Shown here piece after piece: positions 26,089 through 34,189 of a stretch of DNA of 64,000 bases (positions within the stretch are counted from its first letter, which is position 1; every line of letters begins with the position of its first letter). Source of the DNA: an uncultured Eubacterium sp. (GTDB taxonomy: Bacteria > Bacillota > Clostridia > Oscillospirales > Acutalibacteraceae). Both the position numbers and the translations under genes were made by a program. Below the pieces are notes generated by a model that worked only from the letters and a program-made list of their open reading frames with translations, was not told the origin of the DNA and ran no database searches. The stretch lies in contig CAKTGF010000005.1 of the NCBI GenBank assembly GCA_934561395.1, positions 62,001-126,000 on the forward strand, read 5' to 3'.

Positions 26089-27439
26089 CCCAAACCTTAA
26101 CAACAAAAATGACGACGATTTTTTAAGTGCCCTTACAGGGGAAAATGAAAAAACAGCAGACGGCGGCCTTTATTTTGAAAACGGCGCTGTTGACGACCGC
26201 CCGCCCGAACCAAGCTTTACGGTTTCGGTTAACGGCGTTAAAGAGGATTTCAGCCAAAGGGCGCCGGAAAGCACCTTTGACAGAATAGTTGAAAAGCCCC
26301 ACGAGGAATATGAGCACCACCACTCCCACCACCATCATCATCACGAGGGGGAGCACCATTCGCACCACAGCTCACACCATTCCTCCCACGGCCACCATTC
26401 CTCACATTCGCACCACAGAAAAAAGAAAAAAATGCCCCTTGCTTTAAGGATTGCTATTTGCATTTTGCTTGTTATCGCCATAATAATTGCCGGCGTTTTC
26501 GGATTTTTTGCAATTAATGTGCGTGAGGGCGATTTTAAAGGAGAGAGCATTGTATCAAATCAAGATGATTACGAAGAGGTAATCACATATAACGGCCACA
26601 AATATAAATATAATGAGGATGTTATTGCCGTTGCGTTTTTCGGCGTTGACCAGGAAACAATGGAAACCGTTGACGAAACCGACTTTGTAGGTGCTGCCGA
26701 CGCTGACATTGTATTTGCCGTTGACACAAAAACAGGAAAAGCAAGCGCAATTGCAATACCCCGTGACACAATGGTTGATGTTGATGTTTTCACAAAAAGC
26801 GGAACTTTTGTTGAAACCAAAAACACCCAGCTTTGCCTTGCTTACGCCTACGGCGACGGTGCGGAGCAAAGCTGCACAAACACAGTTAACGCCATGAGCC
26901 GTATTCTTTATAACATGCCCATTCAAAAATACTTTGCCCTTGATTTAGGCGGAATAAGTGTGCTTAATGACGCAATCGGCGGCGTAACCCTTGAATCGAA
27001 ATACGATTTTACCGATTTGGGCATTAAAAAGGGCGACACCGTAACCCTTAAGGGCGACATGGCGGAGGCTTATGTAAGAACCCGTGATTTGGATAATATT
27101 AATGCCTCCCTTAATCGTACAGAAAGGCAAATTCAGTATGTTAAGGAATACAGCAAGCAGCTTGCCCCTGCGGTTATGAACGATTTTGGCGTGGTAAGCA
27201 AGCTTTACAATGCGGCAAAGGCTTATTCACAAACCGACCTTGCCCTTGACAATGTAACCTATCTTGCTTCCCTTTTATTATCAAAAAACATTACAACCTT
27301 TGACACCTATTCTATTAAGGGCGAAATGTCGGCGGCGCCTGTTTCCGAATTTAAGGATGTTGTGCACGCTCAATTTACCCCTGATGAGGAAAGCGTAATG
27401 GAAACCGTTTTATCGGTATTTTACACTCAGGTTGACTGA
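26072..27439 (+). CDS. LytR-CpsA-Psr (LCP) family protein with histidine-rich cytoplasmic tail
   Basis: LCP enzymes transfer lipid-linked anionic polymers (teichoic acid, capsule) to peptidoglycan outside the membrane. This 455-residue copy has a long cytoplasmic N-terminus (1-120) that holds 22 histidines between residues 77 and 115, then a KKKK stop and one membrane helix (about 122-146). The LCP domain follows, with ADADIVFAVD, AIAIPRDTMVD, GGISVLNDAIGGV and YVRTRD...ASLNRTERQ. The arginine and aspartate residues that bind the pyrophosphate-lipid are present. It overlaps the sortase gene by 17 bases, so wall attachment of protein and polymer may be co-expressed. Confidence 0.88.
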   Translation: MKKPIDPNLNNKNDDDFLSALTGENEKTADGGLYFENGAVDDRPPEPSFTVSVNGVKEDFSQRAPESTFDRIVEKPHEEYEHHHSHHHHHHEGEHHSHHSSHHSSHGHHSSHSHHRKKKKMPLALRIAICILLVIAIIIAGVFGFFAINVREGDFKGESIVSNQDDYEEVITYNGHKYKYNEDVIAVAFFGVDQETMETVDETDFVGAADADIVFAVDTKTGKASAIAIPRDTMVDVDVFTKSGTFVETKNTQLCLAYAYGDGAEQSCTNTVNAMSRILYNMPIQKYFALDLGGISVLNDAIGGVTLESKYDFTDLGIKKGDTVTLKGDMAEAYVRTRDLDNINASLNRTERQIQYVKEYSKQLAPAVMNDFGVVSKLYNAAKAYSQTDLALDNVTYLASLLLSKNITTFDTYSIKGEMSAAPVSEFKDVVHAQFTPDEESVMETVLSVFYTQVD

Positions 27440-27455
27440 CAGCAGGTATAATTTT

Positions 27456-27486
27456 AACCTCTCCAAGCAAAATACTTGGGGAGGTT
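27456..27486 (+). promoter_or_regulatory. Hairpin that ends the LCP gene and buries the corA ribosome site
   Basis: A 12-bp stem with one G-T pair (27456-27467 with 27475-27486) is followed by TTATTTTT-like sequence. Its 3' arm contains the GGGGAGG Shine-Dalgarno sequence for the corA ATG at 27493. It can therefore act as a terminator, as a translation gate, or both. Confidence 0.7.
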
Positions 27487-27492
27487 ATTTTT

Positions 27493-28392
27493 ATGTTTTA
27501 CCGACTTGATGACGAAATAGTTACCATTGACATTAAGGATGTTGACACCAAATATATAACCGCAGGCTATGTTAACACCCGTGAGTTGATGAATATTTTT
27601 GACAGGCTGGGCATTGCAAGGTCCTGCGCCGAATCCTGCAACGAGGACAGCGGCTACACCGGGGTGGAAATTTATGAGGATTACACCATTTTGCGTGTGA
27701 ACGCCAAGGTCAGGTTCAGCGTTATTCTAAAAAAGGGGCTTATGCTGGTGGTTGAGCCTGCCGACAATGACGGAAGAATTTTAAACTGCTTTATGACCGC
27801 TATTTCAAAATACCCCACCACAAGCATTTCAGTTGAAAGGCTTGTTTATGCATTTTTTACCACCCTTGTTGATAACGAGGCTAAGGAAATAAGTCAAACG
27901 GGCTACACCGTTGCCGAAACAGAGGAAAAAATGCTGAAAAATAAGGGGGATGAAAACATTAACCCCCTGCTGCTGAAAATAAAACGCAAGCTTTTAAACA
28001 GGCGCAACTATTATCAGCAGCTTATATCCATAAGCACCACCCTTGAGGCTAACGAAAACGAAATTTTCAGCGACAGCGAACTTTCAAGCATATCAAACCT
28101 GACTGCAAGACTTGTGCGCCTGCGTGAGGAAACAGATTTAATCAACGCCCAGCTTTTGCATTTGCAAGATGCCTACCATGCTCATCTTGATTTAAAACTT
28201 AACCAAACCATGAAAACCTTTACCGCCGTTACCACAGTGTTTTTTCCCTTAACCGTAATTGTTGGATGGTACGGTATGAACTTTCCCATGCCCGAGTTCC
28301 GCTGGAAATACGGTTACCTGTATGTGGGGCTTTTATCGGCATTTGTTATTGCGGCAATTATTTTGATAATGAGCAAAAAAAGGCAAAAATAA
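27493..28392 (+). CDS. corA: CorA family magnesium/cobalt transporter
   Basis: Pentameric Mg2+ channel of the inner membrane, 299 residues. A long cytoplasmic alpha/beta N-terminal domain with a charged stalk helix is followed by two C-terminal membrane helices. The signature YGMNF lies at the end of the first, and the inter-helix loop reads PMPEFRWKYGY. The C-terminal KKRQK is the usual basic tail. The ATG lies only 6 bases after a stable hairpin. No ykoK-type Mg2+ riboswitch is visible. Confidence 0.9.
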   Translation: MFYRLDDEIVTIDIKDVDTKYITAGYVNTRELMNIFDRLGIARSCAESCNEDSGYTGVEIYEDYTILRVNAKVRFSVILKKGLMLVVEPADNDGRILNCFMTAISKYPTTSISVERLVYAFFTTLVDNEAKEISQTGYTVAETEEKMLKNKGDENINPLLLKIKRKLLNRRNYYQQLISISTTLEANENEIFSDSELSSISNLTARLVRLREETDLINAQLLHLQDAYHAHLDLKLNQTMKTFTAVTTVFFPLTVIVGWYGMNFPMPEFRWKYGYLYVGLLSAFVIAAIILIMSKKRQK

Positions 28393-28435
28393 AACAGTCA
28401 AGCAGGATTTACACCTTGCTTGGCTGTTTTGCTTT
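28391..28435. terminator. Bidirectional terminator
   Basis: A stem of about 16 bp with wobble pairs (28391-28406 with 28415-28430) lies between convergent corA and the zinc-ribbon gene, with T-rich sequence on both sides. Confidence 0.85.
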
Positions 28436-29310
28436 TAATAATCGTAATCGTCGTAATAATTATGTGAATATTCCGACCAATCAACACTGTCGCTTTCATC
28501 CTTTGTGCCGTAGAAGGTAAATTCCTTACCCACGGAGTTGTAATCAAGGTCAACTCTCACAACGGTTTTAGCGTCGGCCTCGCCCTGAACATTAACCTTG
28601 TAGGTGCTGCCGTCTAAATCCACATTATCCTCTCTGTTAATTTCTTCATCATTAACATAAACAACTATGCTGTCGGTTTCAAACTCGCCGTCATAATCAA
28701 TACATTCGGGCAGGGTCAGGGTAATGGTGTATTTGCAGGGAGCGCCTGTGGTTATTTGCTCGGTTGCCATATTGGCAGCCGTGGTAGTAGTGGTTGTGGT
28801 TGTGGTTTGTGGCTGAGTTGCCGCCGTGGTGGAAGCGGTGGTGGATTCGGTGGTAGACGCCGTTGTTGACTGGGTAGTATCGGAGGAGGGCTCGTCACCG
28901 TTGCCGCCAATAAAGCCCTTTGCCACAAGCACGCCGAAAACTATTGCAACCACTGCAATAATGGCAACAACAATAGCTATAATTGCGGCGTTTACCTTTT
29001 TGCCGTTATTTTTGTTTTGGTTGCCGGGAGGTGTGGCAGGGGGCACATTGCCGCTTGGCTGTGGGGGTTGAGGATAACCGCCGTTATCCTGCACCGGGTA
29101 TGGGTCGGTGCCGTAGTTGCCGTTATAGGGCATTTGGCCGTAGCTGTTGCCGTATGGGTCTTGATAATCATCAGCCTCTACTGTGATTTCCTCCAAGGGG
29201 GCGTCGTCGCTGATTATTTTAGCATCGGCAACGCCTGTGCCGCAATTTGGGCAAATTTCACAGCCGGGTTCAATTTCACTGCCGCAGTTGGGGCATATTT
29301 TATAGCTCAT
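28435..29310 (-). CDS. Zinc-ribbon membrane protein with threonine-rich linker
   Basis: A 291-residue protein of unknown function. The N-terminal zinc ribbon has CPNC...CPNCG (Cys6, 9, 20, 23). Next comes an acidic then Tyr/Pro/Gly/Gln-rich cytoplasmic stretch, one membrane helix (about 108-133), a Thr-rich extracellular linker (about 143-185) and a C-terminal beta-rich domain ending in a Tyr/Asp-rich tail. The layout, zinc ribbon inside, helix, Thr linker and small domain outside, recurs in Clostridia. The ATG follows AGGAG. It lies 50 bases after the GH36 gene with no terminator between. Confidence 0.65.
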   Translation of the reverse strand: MSYKICPNCGSEIEPGCEICPNCGTGVADAKIISDDAPLEEITVEADDYQDPYGNSYGQMPYNGNYGTDPYPVQDNGGYPQPPQPSGNVPPATPPGNQNKNNGKKVNAAIIAIVVAIIAVVAIVFGVLVAKGFIGGNGDEPSSDTTQSTTASTTESTTASTTAATQPQTTTTTTTTTAANMATEQITTGAPCKYTITLTLPECIDYDGEFETDSIVVYVNDEEINREDNVDLDGSTYKVNVQGEADAKTVVRVDLDYNSVGKEFTFYGTKDESDSVDWSEYSHNYYDDYDY

Positions 29311-29360
29311 AACATTCTCCTAAATTATATTTAAGATACAAAAGCACATTTGTTTAGGGG

Positions 29361-31001
29361 TTAAAAAATCTCCCCTGTGCTTACCAAAAACTTTAAGGTA
29401 TCCGCCTTGCCGCCCTGCTCATAATCAATCAGCAGGGTATCGTTAACATGGTTAATATCTATAACACGGCAGTCATCATCTGCCATAACATCCTTAAAAA
29501 TAGAAAGCTGGCGCTCGTTATATTCGCCGATATTGTCGCTTGTAAACAGCACCTGGCCGAAAAGTTTGATGAACTTTGCCAGCAGCTCCTGCTGATTTGG
29601 ATTAAAACCGATATTGGTTCTTCTAAGCAAAAATACATCGGGGTCGCACAAAAAGGCCCTTTTGTTTAAGCACCTGCGATAAACACTGTTAAGAATTGCG
29701 TTTGGTGTTGACACATCCTCACGGTGCATATTTTTACGCAGGAAGGTATGTTCCCAATCAAGGGCCATATCTGCGCCGATACGCATATATTCAACCTTGC
29801 CGAAACAGGGCATTTGCTCAACGCCGCAGGCAAGTATTTTTTTATCGCCCACACACTCTCTTAAAAGCTCAATGCTGTCATAAGCGATTTCGCCCCTTGT
29901 TTTGCCGTTCATGGGCACAACGCAGGCAGCATACAAAAAGTCAAGCTTAACCAAATCAAAGCCCCAAACATTAAGCACCTGATTAAACACCTGCTTAATG
30001 TAAAGCCTTGCGTCAACATTATAAATATTAAGGGGATAAAATCCGCCCCAATTTGCGCCCACACATAACGGCTTGCCGTTTGGTGCCTTAATTAGCCAAT
30101 CGGGGTGCTGCTTTGCCAGCTGAGAACCCTTTTGCGCCGCAAAGGGTGCAAGCCACAGCCCTGCCTGAAGCCCCTTTAAATGAATACTGTCAACAATGGG
30201 CTTTAAGCCGCCCGGGAATTTCTCTTTATTAATTGAAAGCCAATCGCCCACGGCGGTTTGATAGCCGTCGTCAATTTGGAAGGTGTTAACCAAATCGTGT
30301 TGGGTGTTAAGGGCCTTAAGGTCACGGAGGATAACCTCCTCATTAATATTTTGATAGTAATTATACCAGGAGGTATAGCCCTTTATTTTTTCATTTGTAA
30401 TGGGCTTAATGTCAAGCACATAAAAATACTTGTCAAAAACCTCGTCATAACCGCCCTTGGTAATGTAAAGGTCCAAAATATCATAGGGCTTATCTATTAC
30501 TACGCCCTCCAAATCCTTTGAAAAACGCAAGGTGTCGTTATTCATATCCGCATAAATAACGGTGTAGCCGGTTCTGTCGGTAAGGGAGCCGAAAAAGTCG
30601 ATTTCCTTGCCGTTGCGAATGTAGGCAAAGGAGATTGAATGAAAGCTGCCTGCCCTTTTATCATACTTTGCAAAAGTATAATCGCCCACATATTTTAAGC
30701 CGTTGACCCTGCCGAAAATGCTTTTGCCGATTAAGCCCAAATCAGGCATACGGTCAAAGGATGTAAACTCTCTGCTGTCAGTCCATGATTGGTAGCCGTT
30801 GGCAAAAAACCTGCTTTCGGGCATAAAGTTATACTTTGTTTCAACAAAAAAATCAAGAACACTTATTGGTGCCTTGGGCGACAAAACCACCTTTAATGTG
30901 CTGTCGCCACGGCTAATTGAAACATCAAAATCATCATTTGAGCCGGTTGCGGTTTTAACCTTTTCGTTAATTTTGTAGGTTAAGTGCAGAGTATATTCCA
31001 T
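29361..31001 (-). CDS. Glycoside hydrolase family 36 alpha-galactosidase-like
   Basis: Retaining alpha-galactosidase-type enzyme, 546 residues, shorter than the 700-residue GH36 core because the beta-sandwich N-domain is reduced. Motifs: ANGYQSWTDS (68-77), FQIDDGYQ (241-248), the predicted nucleophile Asp353 in VKLDFL, the acid/base Asp411 in RIGADM, and CDPDVFL (452-458). No signal peptide, so it is likely cytoplasmic. It has an AAGGAG site and starts 37 bases after the amino-acid ABC ATPase gene with no terminator visible, so the two may share a transcript. The exact glycoside is not readable. Confidence 0.85.
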   Translation of the reverse strand: MEYTLHLTYKINEKVKTATGSNDDFDVSISRGDSTLKVVLSPKAPISVLDFFVETKYNFMPESRFFANGYQSWTDSREFTSFDRMPDLGLIGKSIFGRVNGLKYVGDYTFAKYDKRAGSFHSISFAYIRNGKEIDFFGSLTDRTGYTVIYADMNNDTLRFSKDLEGVVIDKPYDILDLYITKGGYDEVFDKYFYVLDIKPITNEKIKGYTSWYNYYQNINEEVILRDLKALNTQHDLVNTFQIDDGYQTAVGDWLSINKEKFPGGLKPIVDSIHLKGLQAGLWLAPFAAQKGSQLAKQHPDWLIKAPNGKPLCVGANWGGFYPLNIYNVDARLYIKQVFNQVLNVWGFDLVKLDFLYAACVVPMNGKTRGEIAYDSIELLRECVGDKKILACGVEQMPCFGKVEYMRIGADMALDWEHTFLRKNMHREDVSTPNAILNSVYRRCLNKRAFLCDPDVFLLRRTNIGFNPNQQELLAKFIKLFGQVLFTSDNIGEYNERQLSIFKDVMADDDCRVIDINHVNDTLLIDYEQGGKADTLKFLVSTGEIF

Positions 31002-31038
31002 ATTAATTTACTCCTTAAAAGTAGTATATATCTATATT

Positions 31039-31797
31039 TTAAAATTTTTCCAGTGAATTTGCAAGAAAAGCTTTTGTTTTTTCTGATTTTGGGTTTTCAA
31101 AAATCTGTTGGGGCGTGCCGATTTCCTCAACAACGCCGTCTGCCATAAATATTACCTTGTCCGAAACATTTTTGGCAAATTCCATTTCGTGGGTAACAAC
31201 AATCATGGTGCTGCCGTCATCCTTAAGCTTTTTTATAACCTTTAAAACCTCGCCCGTAAGCTCGGGGTCAAGCGCCGAAGTAGGCTCGTCAAAGCATAAA
31301 ACATCGGGGTTAAGCATAAGCGCACGGGCAATTGCAACCCTTTGCTTTTGACCGCCGGAAAGCTGGCATGGGTAAAAATCCTTTTTGTCAATAAGTCCTA
31401 CTCCTTTAATAATTTCAGTTGCCTGCTTTTCAAGTTCCTCCTTTGTGCCAAGCTTTAAAAGCCCCGGCGCAAGGGTAACATTTTCCATAATGCTGTATTG
31501 GGGGAACAAATTAAAATCCTGAAATACAAGGCCGAAATGCAGCCGCTTTAATCTTAAATCCTTTTCCTTGATTTTTTTGTCGGTTTCGCCGTTATAGATA
31601 ACCTCGTTATTAACGGTTATTGTGCCCTCCTCAGCAAATTCAAGAAAATTTATGCAGCGCAAAAGGGTGGTTTTGCCCGAGCCCGAGGAGCCAATAATTG
31701 ATATTACCTCTCCCTTTTCAAGGGTAAAATCAATGCCCTTTAAAACCTCTGTTTTGCCAAAGGTTTTGTGAATATTACTAACCTCTAATAATGCCAT
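31039..31797 (-). CDS. Polar amino acid ABC transporter ATP-binding protein
   Basis: Cytoplasmic ATPase of an amino-acid importer (GlnQ/HisP class), 252 residues. Walker A is GSSGSGKTT, the signature is LSGGQKQRVAIARAL, Walker B is LCFDEPTSALDPE, and the switch is VVTHEM. The ATG at 31797 follows AGGGGG by 8 bases; the GTG at 31806 overlaps the ribosome site. It begins 13 bases after the permease stop. Confidence 0.95.
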   Translation of the reverse strand: MALLEVSNIHKTFGKTEVLKGIDFTLEKGEVISIIGSSGSGKTTLLRCINFLEFAEEGTITVNNEVIYNGETDKKIKEKDLRLKRLHFGLVFQDFNLFPQYSIMENVTLAPGLLKLGTKEELEKQATEIIKGVGLIDKKDFYPCQLSGGQKQRVAIARALMLNPDVLCFDEPTSALDPELTGEVLKVIKKLKDDGSTMIVVTHEMEFAKNVSDKVIFMADGVVEEIGTPQQIFENPKSEKTKAFLANSLEKF

Positions 31798-31810
31798 TGA
31801 TTGCACCCCC

Positions 31811-32500
31811 TTAGTTGCTGAAATAGCTTAATTTCTTTTCTATCATTCTGAATAAAACGGTTAAAACGCCTGTGAAAAGCAGATAATAAAGAGCCGTGAA
31901 GAACAGGGGCCAAACCTGACCCGATATTCCCTGTGAGCCCTTTAAGAATGCCTGACCTGCCCAAATAACCTCTTGCAGGGCAATAATTCTTGCAAGGGAG
32001 GTGTCTTTAACCAGGGTAATAATTTCATTGCTCATAGGGGGAACAATGCGCTTTATCATTTGAAGAAGTGTAACCTTAAAGAAAATTTGAGATTTGGTCA
32101 TGCCTAACACCTGACCCGCCTCGTTTTGGCCGACGGGCACACCCTGTATGCCGCCACGGTAAATTTCGCTGAAATAGCAGGCATAGTTAATAATAAACGC
32201 CACTGCCGAGGCAGTAAACCTGCCCTCCTCGCCGCCGTTCCACAACGGGTTGTGCAATAAAATGCCCGGGCCGTAATAAATAATCAAAAGTTGAATCATT
32301 AAGGGCGTGCCCCTGATAATCCAAACAAAAAATTTAACAACCGCACTGAGGGGCTTAAATTTTGACATTGAGCCGAACGAAATTATAAGGCCCAAGGGTA
32401 TTGAGCCCACAAGAGCAACTATAAATAGCTTTAGAGTTTGTAAAAATCCCACATTGAGTGCCTGAAAAACCGTGGGAAACTGTTCAATAAATGTATTCAT
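31811..32500 (-). CDS. Polar amino acid ABC transporter permease
   Basis: Integral membrane subunit, 229 residues, of the His/Glu/Gln/Arg/opine permease type. It shows five hydrophobic segments, FVWIIRGTPLMIQLLIIYYG, and the EAA loop YRGGIQGVPVGQNEAGQVLGM that contacts the ATPase. It lies between the binding protein and ATPase genes. The ligand amino acid is not known. Confidence 0.93.
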   Translation of the reverse strand: MNTFIEQFPTVFQALNVGFLQTLKLFIVALVGSIPLGLIISFGSMSKFKPLSAVVKFFVWIIRGTPLMIQLLIIYYGPGILLHNPLWNGGEEGRFTASAVAFIINYACYFSEIYRGGIQGVPVGQNEAGQVLGMTKSQIFFKVTLLQMIKRIVPPMSNEIITLVKDTSLARIIALQEVIWAGQAFLKGSQGISGQVWPLFFTALYYLLFTGVLTVLFRMIEKKLSYFSN

Positions 32501-32519
32501 AATAATTCCTTACATGAAA

Positions 32520-32553
32520 ATTCAACAGAGAACAAATTTGCTCTCTGTTGAAT
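32520..32553 (-). terminator. Intercistronic hairpin between binding protein and permease
   Basis: A perfect 12-bp stem (32520-32531 with 32542-32553, 10-base loop) is followed on the minus strand by TTTTC. It probably reduces read-through so the binding protein is in excess. Confidence 0.65.
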
Positions 32554-32576
32554 ATTGTTATTTACTTTAGGTGTGC

Positions 32577-33368
32577 TTATTCCTTAACAATTGCTGCCTG
32601 AACACCGTATTTTTCAGCGCAGGTTTCCATTGAGCCGTCCTTAATTGATGCGTCAATGAACTTGTTGAATTCGTCAACAAGGTCGCTGTCCTTGCGGAAG
32701 CCGACGCCGTATTCCTCTGAATTAAGCTGAACGGTGTAGGTAAGGTCGTCATAGCCTGTGCCCTCGCCAACCATTGCAGCAGCCATAAGTGAGTCAATAA
32801 TTGCCGCATCACTATTGCCCGACTTAATTTCCATAAGTGCTGTTGCCTGGTCCTTAACAGGGGTGTAATCGTAGCCGTTAGCCTTTGCCTGCTCCTCGCC
32901 GGCAGAGCCGTTTTCAACTGCAAATTTTAAATCCTTGCAAGCCTCTGCTGTTTGGTATTTATCTGCAACATCCTTGTTAACAATAACAACCTGTGCGTTG
33001 TTGCAATAAGCCTTTGAGCAGCCCATTGATGATGTAACCTCGTCTGTAAGGGTCATACCGTTCCATACGCAGTCAATTGTGCCGTTGTTAAGTTCAAGAA
33101 CCTTATTGTCCCAATCAATCTCAACAAACTCAACCTCAACGCCGATGCTTTTGCCGAAAGCCTTTGCCATGTCAGCGTCAAAGCCAATCCACTCGTCGCT
33201 GCCCTGCTCCTTGTAATCCATAGGTGCAAAGTCGGTAATGCCTACAACGAGCTTGCCTTTTTCTTTAACCTTTTCCAAATCGCTTTTGCTGTTTGAACAG
33301 CCTGCAAAGCAAGCGGCAACAAGAACAACAGCAAGAACCAATGAAATGATTTTCTTAAAGTTTTTCAT
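32577..33368 (-). CDS. Amino acid ABC transporter substrate-binding lipoprotein
   Basis: Extracellular lipid-anchored receptor of 263 residues. The lipobox is CFAGC (Cys about 23). The mature part has the SBP_bac_3 motifs GKLVVGITDFAPMDYKE, IGFDADMAKAFGKSIGVEVEFVEIDWDNKVLELNNGTIDCVWNGMTLTDE. AAGGAG lies before the ATG. It is the first gene of the importer operon and has its own strong promoter. The motif order suggests a polar or sulfur amino acid, but specificity is not assignable. Confidence 0.93.
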   Translation of the reverse strand: MKNFKKIISLVLAVVLVAACFAGCSNSKSDLEKVKEKGKLVVGITDFAPMDYKEQGSDEWIGFDADMAKAFGKSIGVEVEFVEIDWDNKVLELNNGTIDCVWNGMTLTDEVTSSMGCSKAYCNNAQVVIVNKDVADKYQTAEACKDLKFAVENGSAGEEQAKANGYDYTPVKDQATALMEIKSGNSDAAIIDSLMAAAMVGEGTGYDDLTYTVQLNSEEYGVGFRKDSDLVDEFNKFIDASIKDGSMETCAEKYGVQAAIVKE

Positions 33369-33404
33369 AATACTTCTCCTTATTTAGACTTAATTGATAA
33401 GTGT

Positions 33405-33433
33405 ATTATACTTTATTTCTTTACCGTTGTAAA
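33405..33433 (-). promoter_or_regulatory. Promoter of the amino-acid transporter operon
   Basis: On the minus strand: TTTACA, 17-base spacer, TATAAT, about 36 bases before the lipoprotein start. Confidence 0.8.
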
Positions 33434-33453
33434 GTGTTAATTTGATAAAATAT

Positions 33454-33475
33454 GGGGCAGTATAAATCCTGCCCC
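33454..33475 (-). terminator. Terminator of the pduL-like gene
   Basis: A 7-bp GC-rich stem (33454-33460 with 33469-33475) is followed on the minus strand by ATATTTT. Confidence 0.7.
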
Positions 33476-33500
33476 AAGATATAGTATTTTTGCAAAAAAA

Positions 33501-34079
33501 TTATTTGATAATTATGCCCATTGTGTTTGGAGCCATGCCTGCGGCATTAGCCTCATCGGTGTCAATGTGCATTGCAAGAGCGTAGCTGTCTGATACACGA
33601 ACAACCACATCGCCGAAGGTAAGGTTTCTTCCGTTTGATGTTGGGATTTCAACGCTTACGATTTGGCCGTTTTCAAGGCCCATCTCCTCAGCGTCTTTTG
33701 TTGTTGCGTGAATATGGCGCTTTGCAGCAATAACGCCGCAAGGAATTTCAACCTCGCCTGCAGGGCCGACAAGCTTGCATGTGCCCGAGCCCTCAATATC
33801 GCCCGACTCCCTTACAGGTGCGTTAACGCCGATTGAGCGAGCGTCTGTAAGTGAAAGCTCAACCTGGGTTGCCTTTCTGCATGGGCCGAGAATTGAAACT
33901 GCCGGGAACTCGCCCTTTGTGCCGATAACCTTAACTCTTTCCTCGCAAGCGAACTGACCGGGTTGAGATAACATCTTTTTAACGGTTAATTCGTAACCCT
34001 TGCCGAAAAGAACCTCCAAATCTGCCTGTGAAACATGAACATGACGGGCAGAAATTTCAACTAAAACCTGATTTGCCAT
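33501..34079 (-). CDS. pduL: PduL-type phosphate acyltransferase
   Basis: Phosphotransacylase that interconverts acyl-CoA and acyl phosphate, 192 residues. The two repeats carry the zinc-binding motifs SARHVHVS near the start and KRHIHATTKDAEEMGL. The ATG at 34079 has GGAGGT 7 bases upstream. It lacks the N-terminal encapsulation peptide of microcompartment forms, and no shell genes are near. It probably serves as a housekeeping acetate (or propionate) enzyme for energy metabolism. No acetate kinase is adjacent. Confidence 0.9.
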   Translation of the reverse strand: MANQVLVEISARHVHVSQADLEVLFGKGYELTVKKMLSQPGQFACEERVKVIGTKGEFPAVSILGPCRKATQVELSLTDARSIGVNAPVRESGDIEGSGTCKLVGPAGEVEIPCGVIAAKRHIHATTKDAEEMGLENGQIVSVEIPTSNGRNLTFGDVVVRVSDSYALAMHIDTDEANAAGMAPNTMGIIIK

Positions 34080-34132
34080 TACTTTTACCTCCATAAATAA
34101 TTTACTACCCTGCTATTTTATAACAAATACGA

Positions 34133-34161
34133 TTGTTTTTCAACAATTATTTTGATATTAT
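34133..34161 (+). promoter_or_regulatory. Promoter of the uracil-DNA glycosylase gene
   Basis: TTGTTT, 17-base spacer, TATTAT, about 28 bases before the start at 34190. It is divergent from pduL. Confidence 0.55.
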
Positions 34162-34189
34162 ATATTTATATCGTTAGGGAGTGAGCAAT

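Noticed and set aside
26300..26416. His-tag-like vector contamination
   Set aside because: The histidines are irregularly mixed with Ser and Glu and lie inside a complete LCP gene with normal neighbours.
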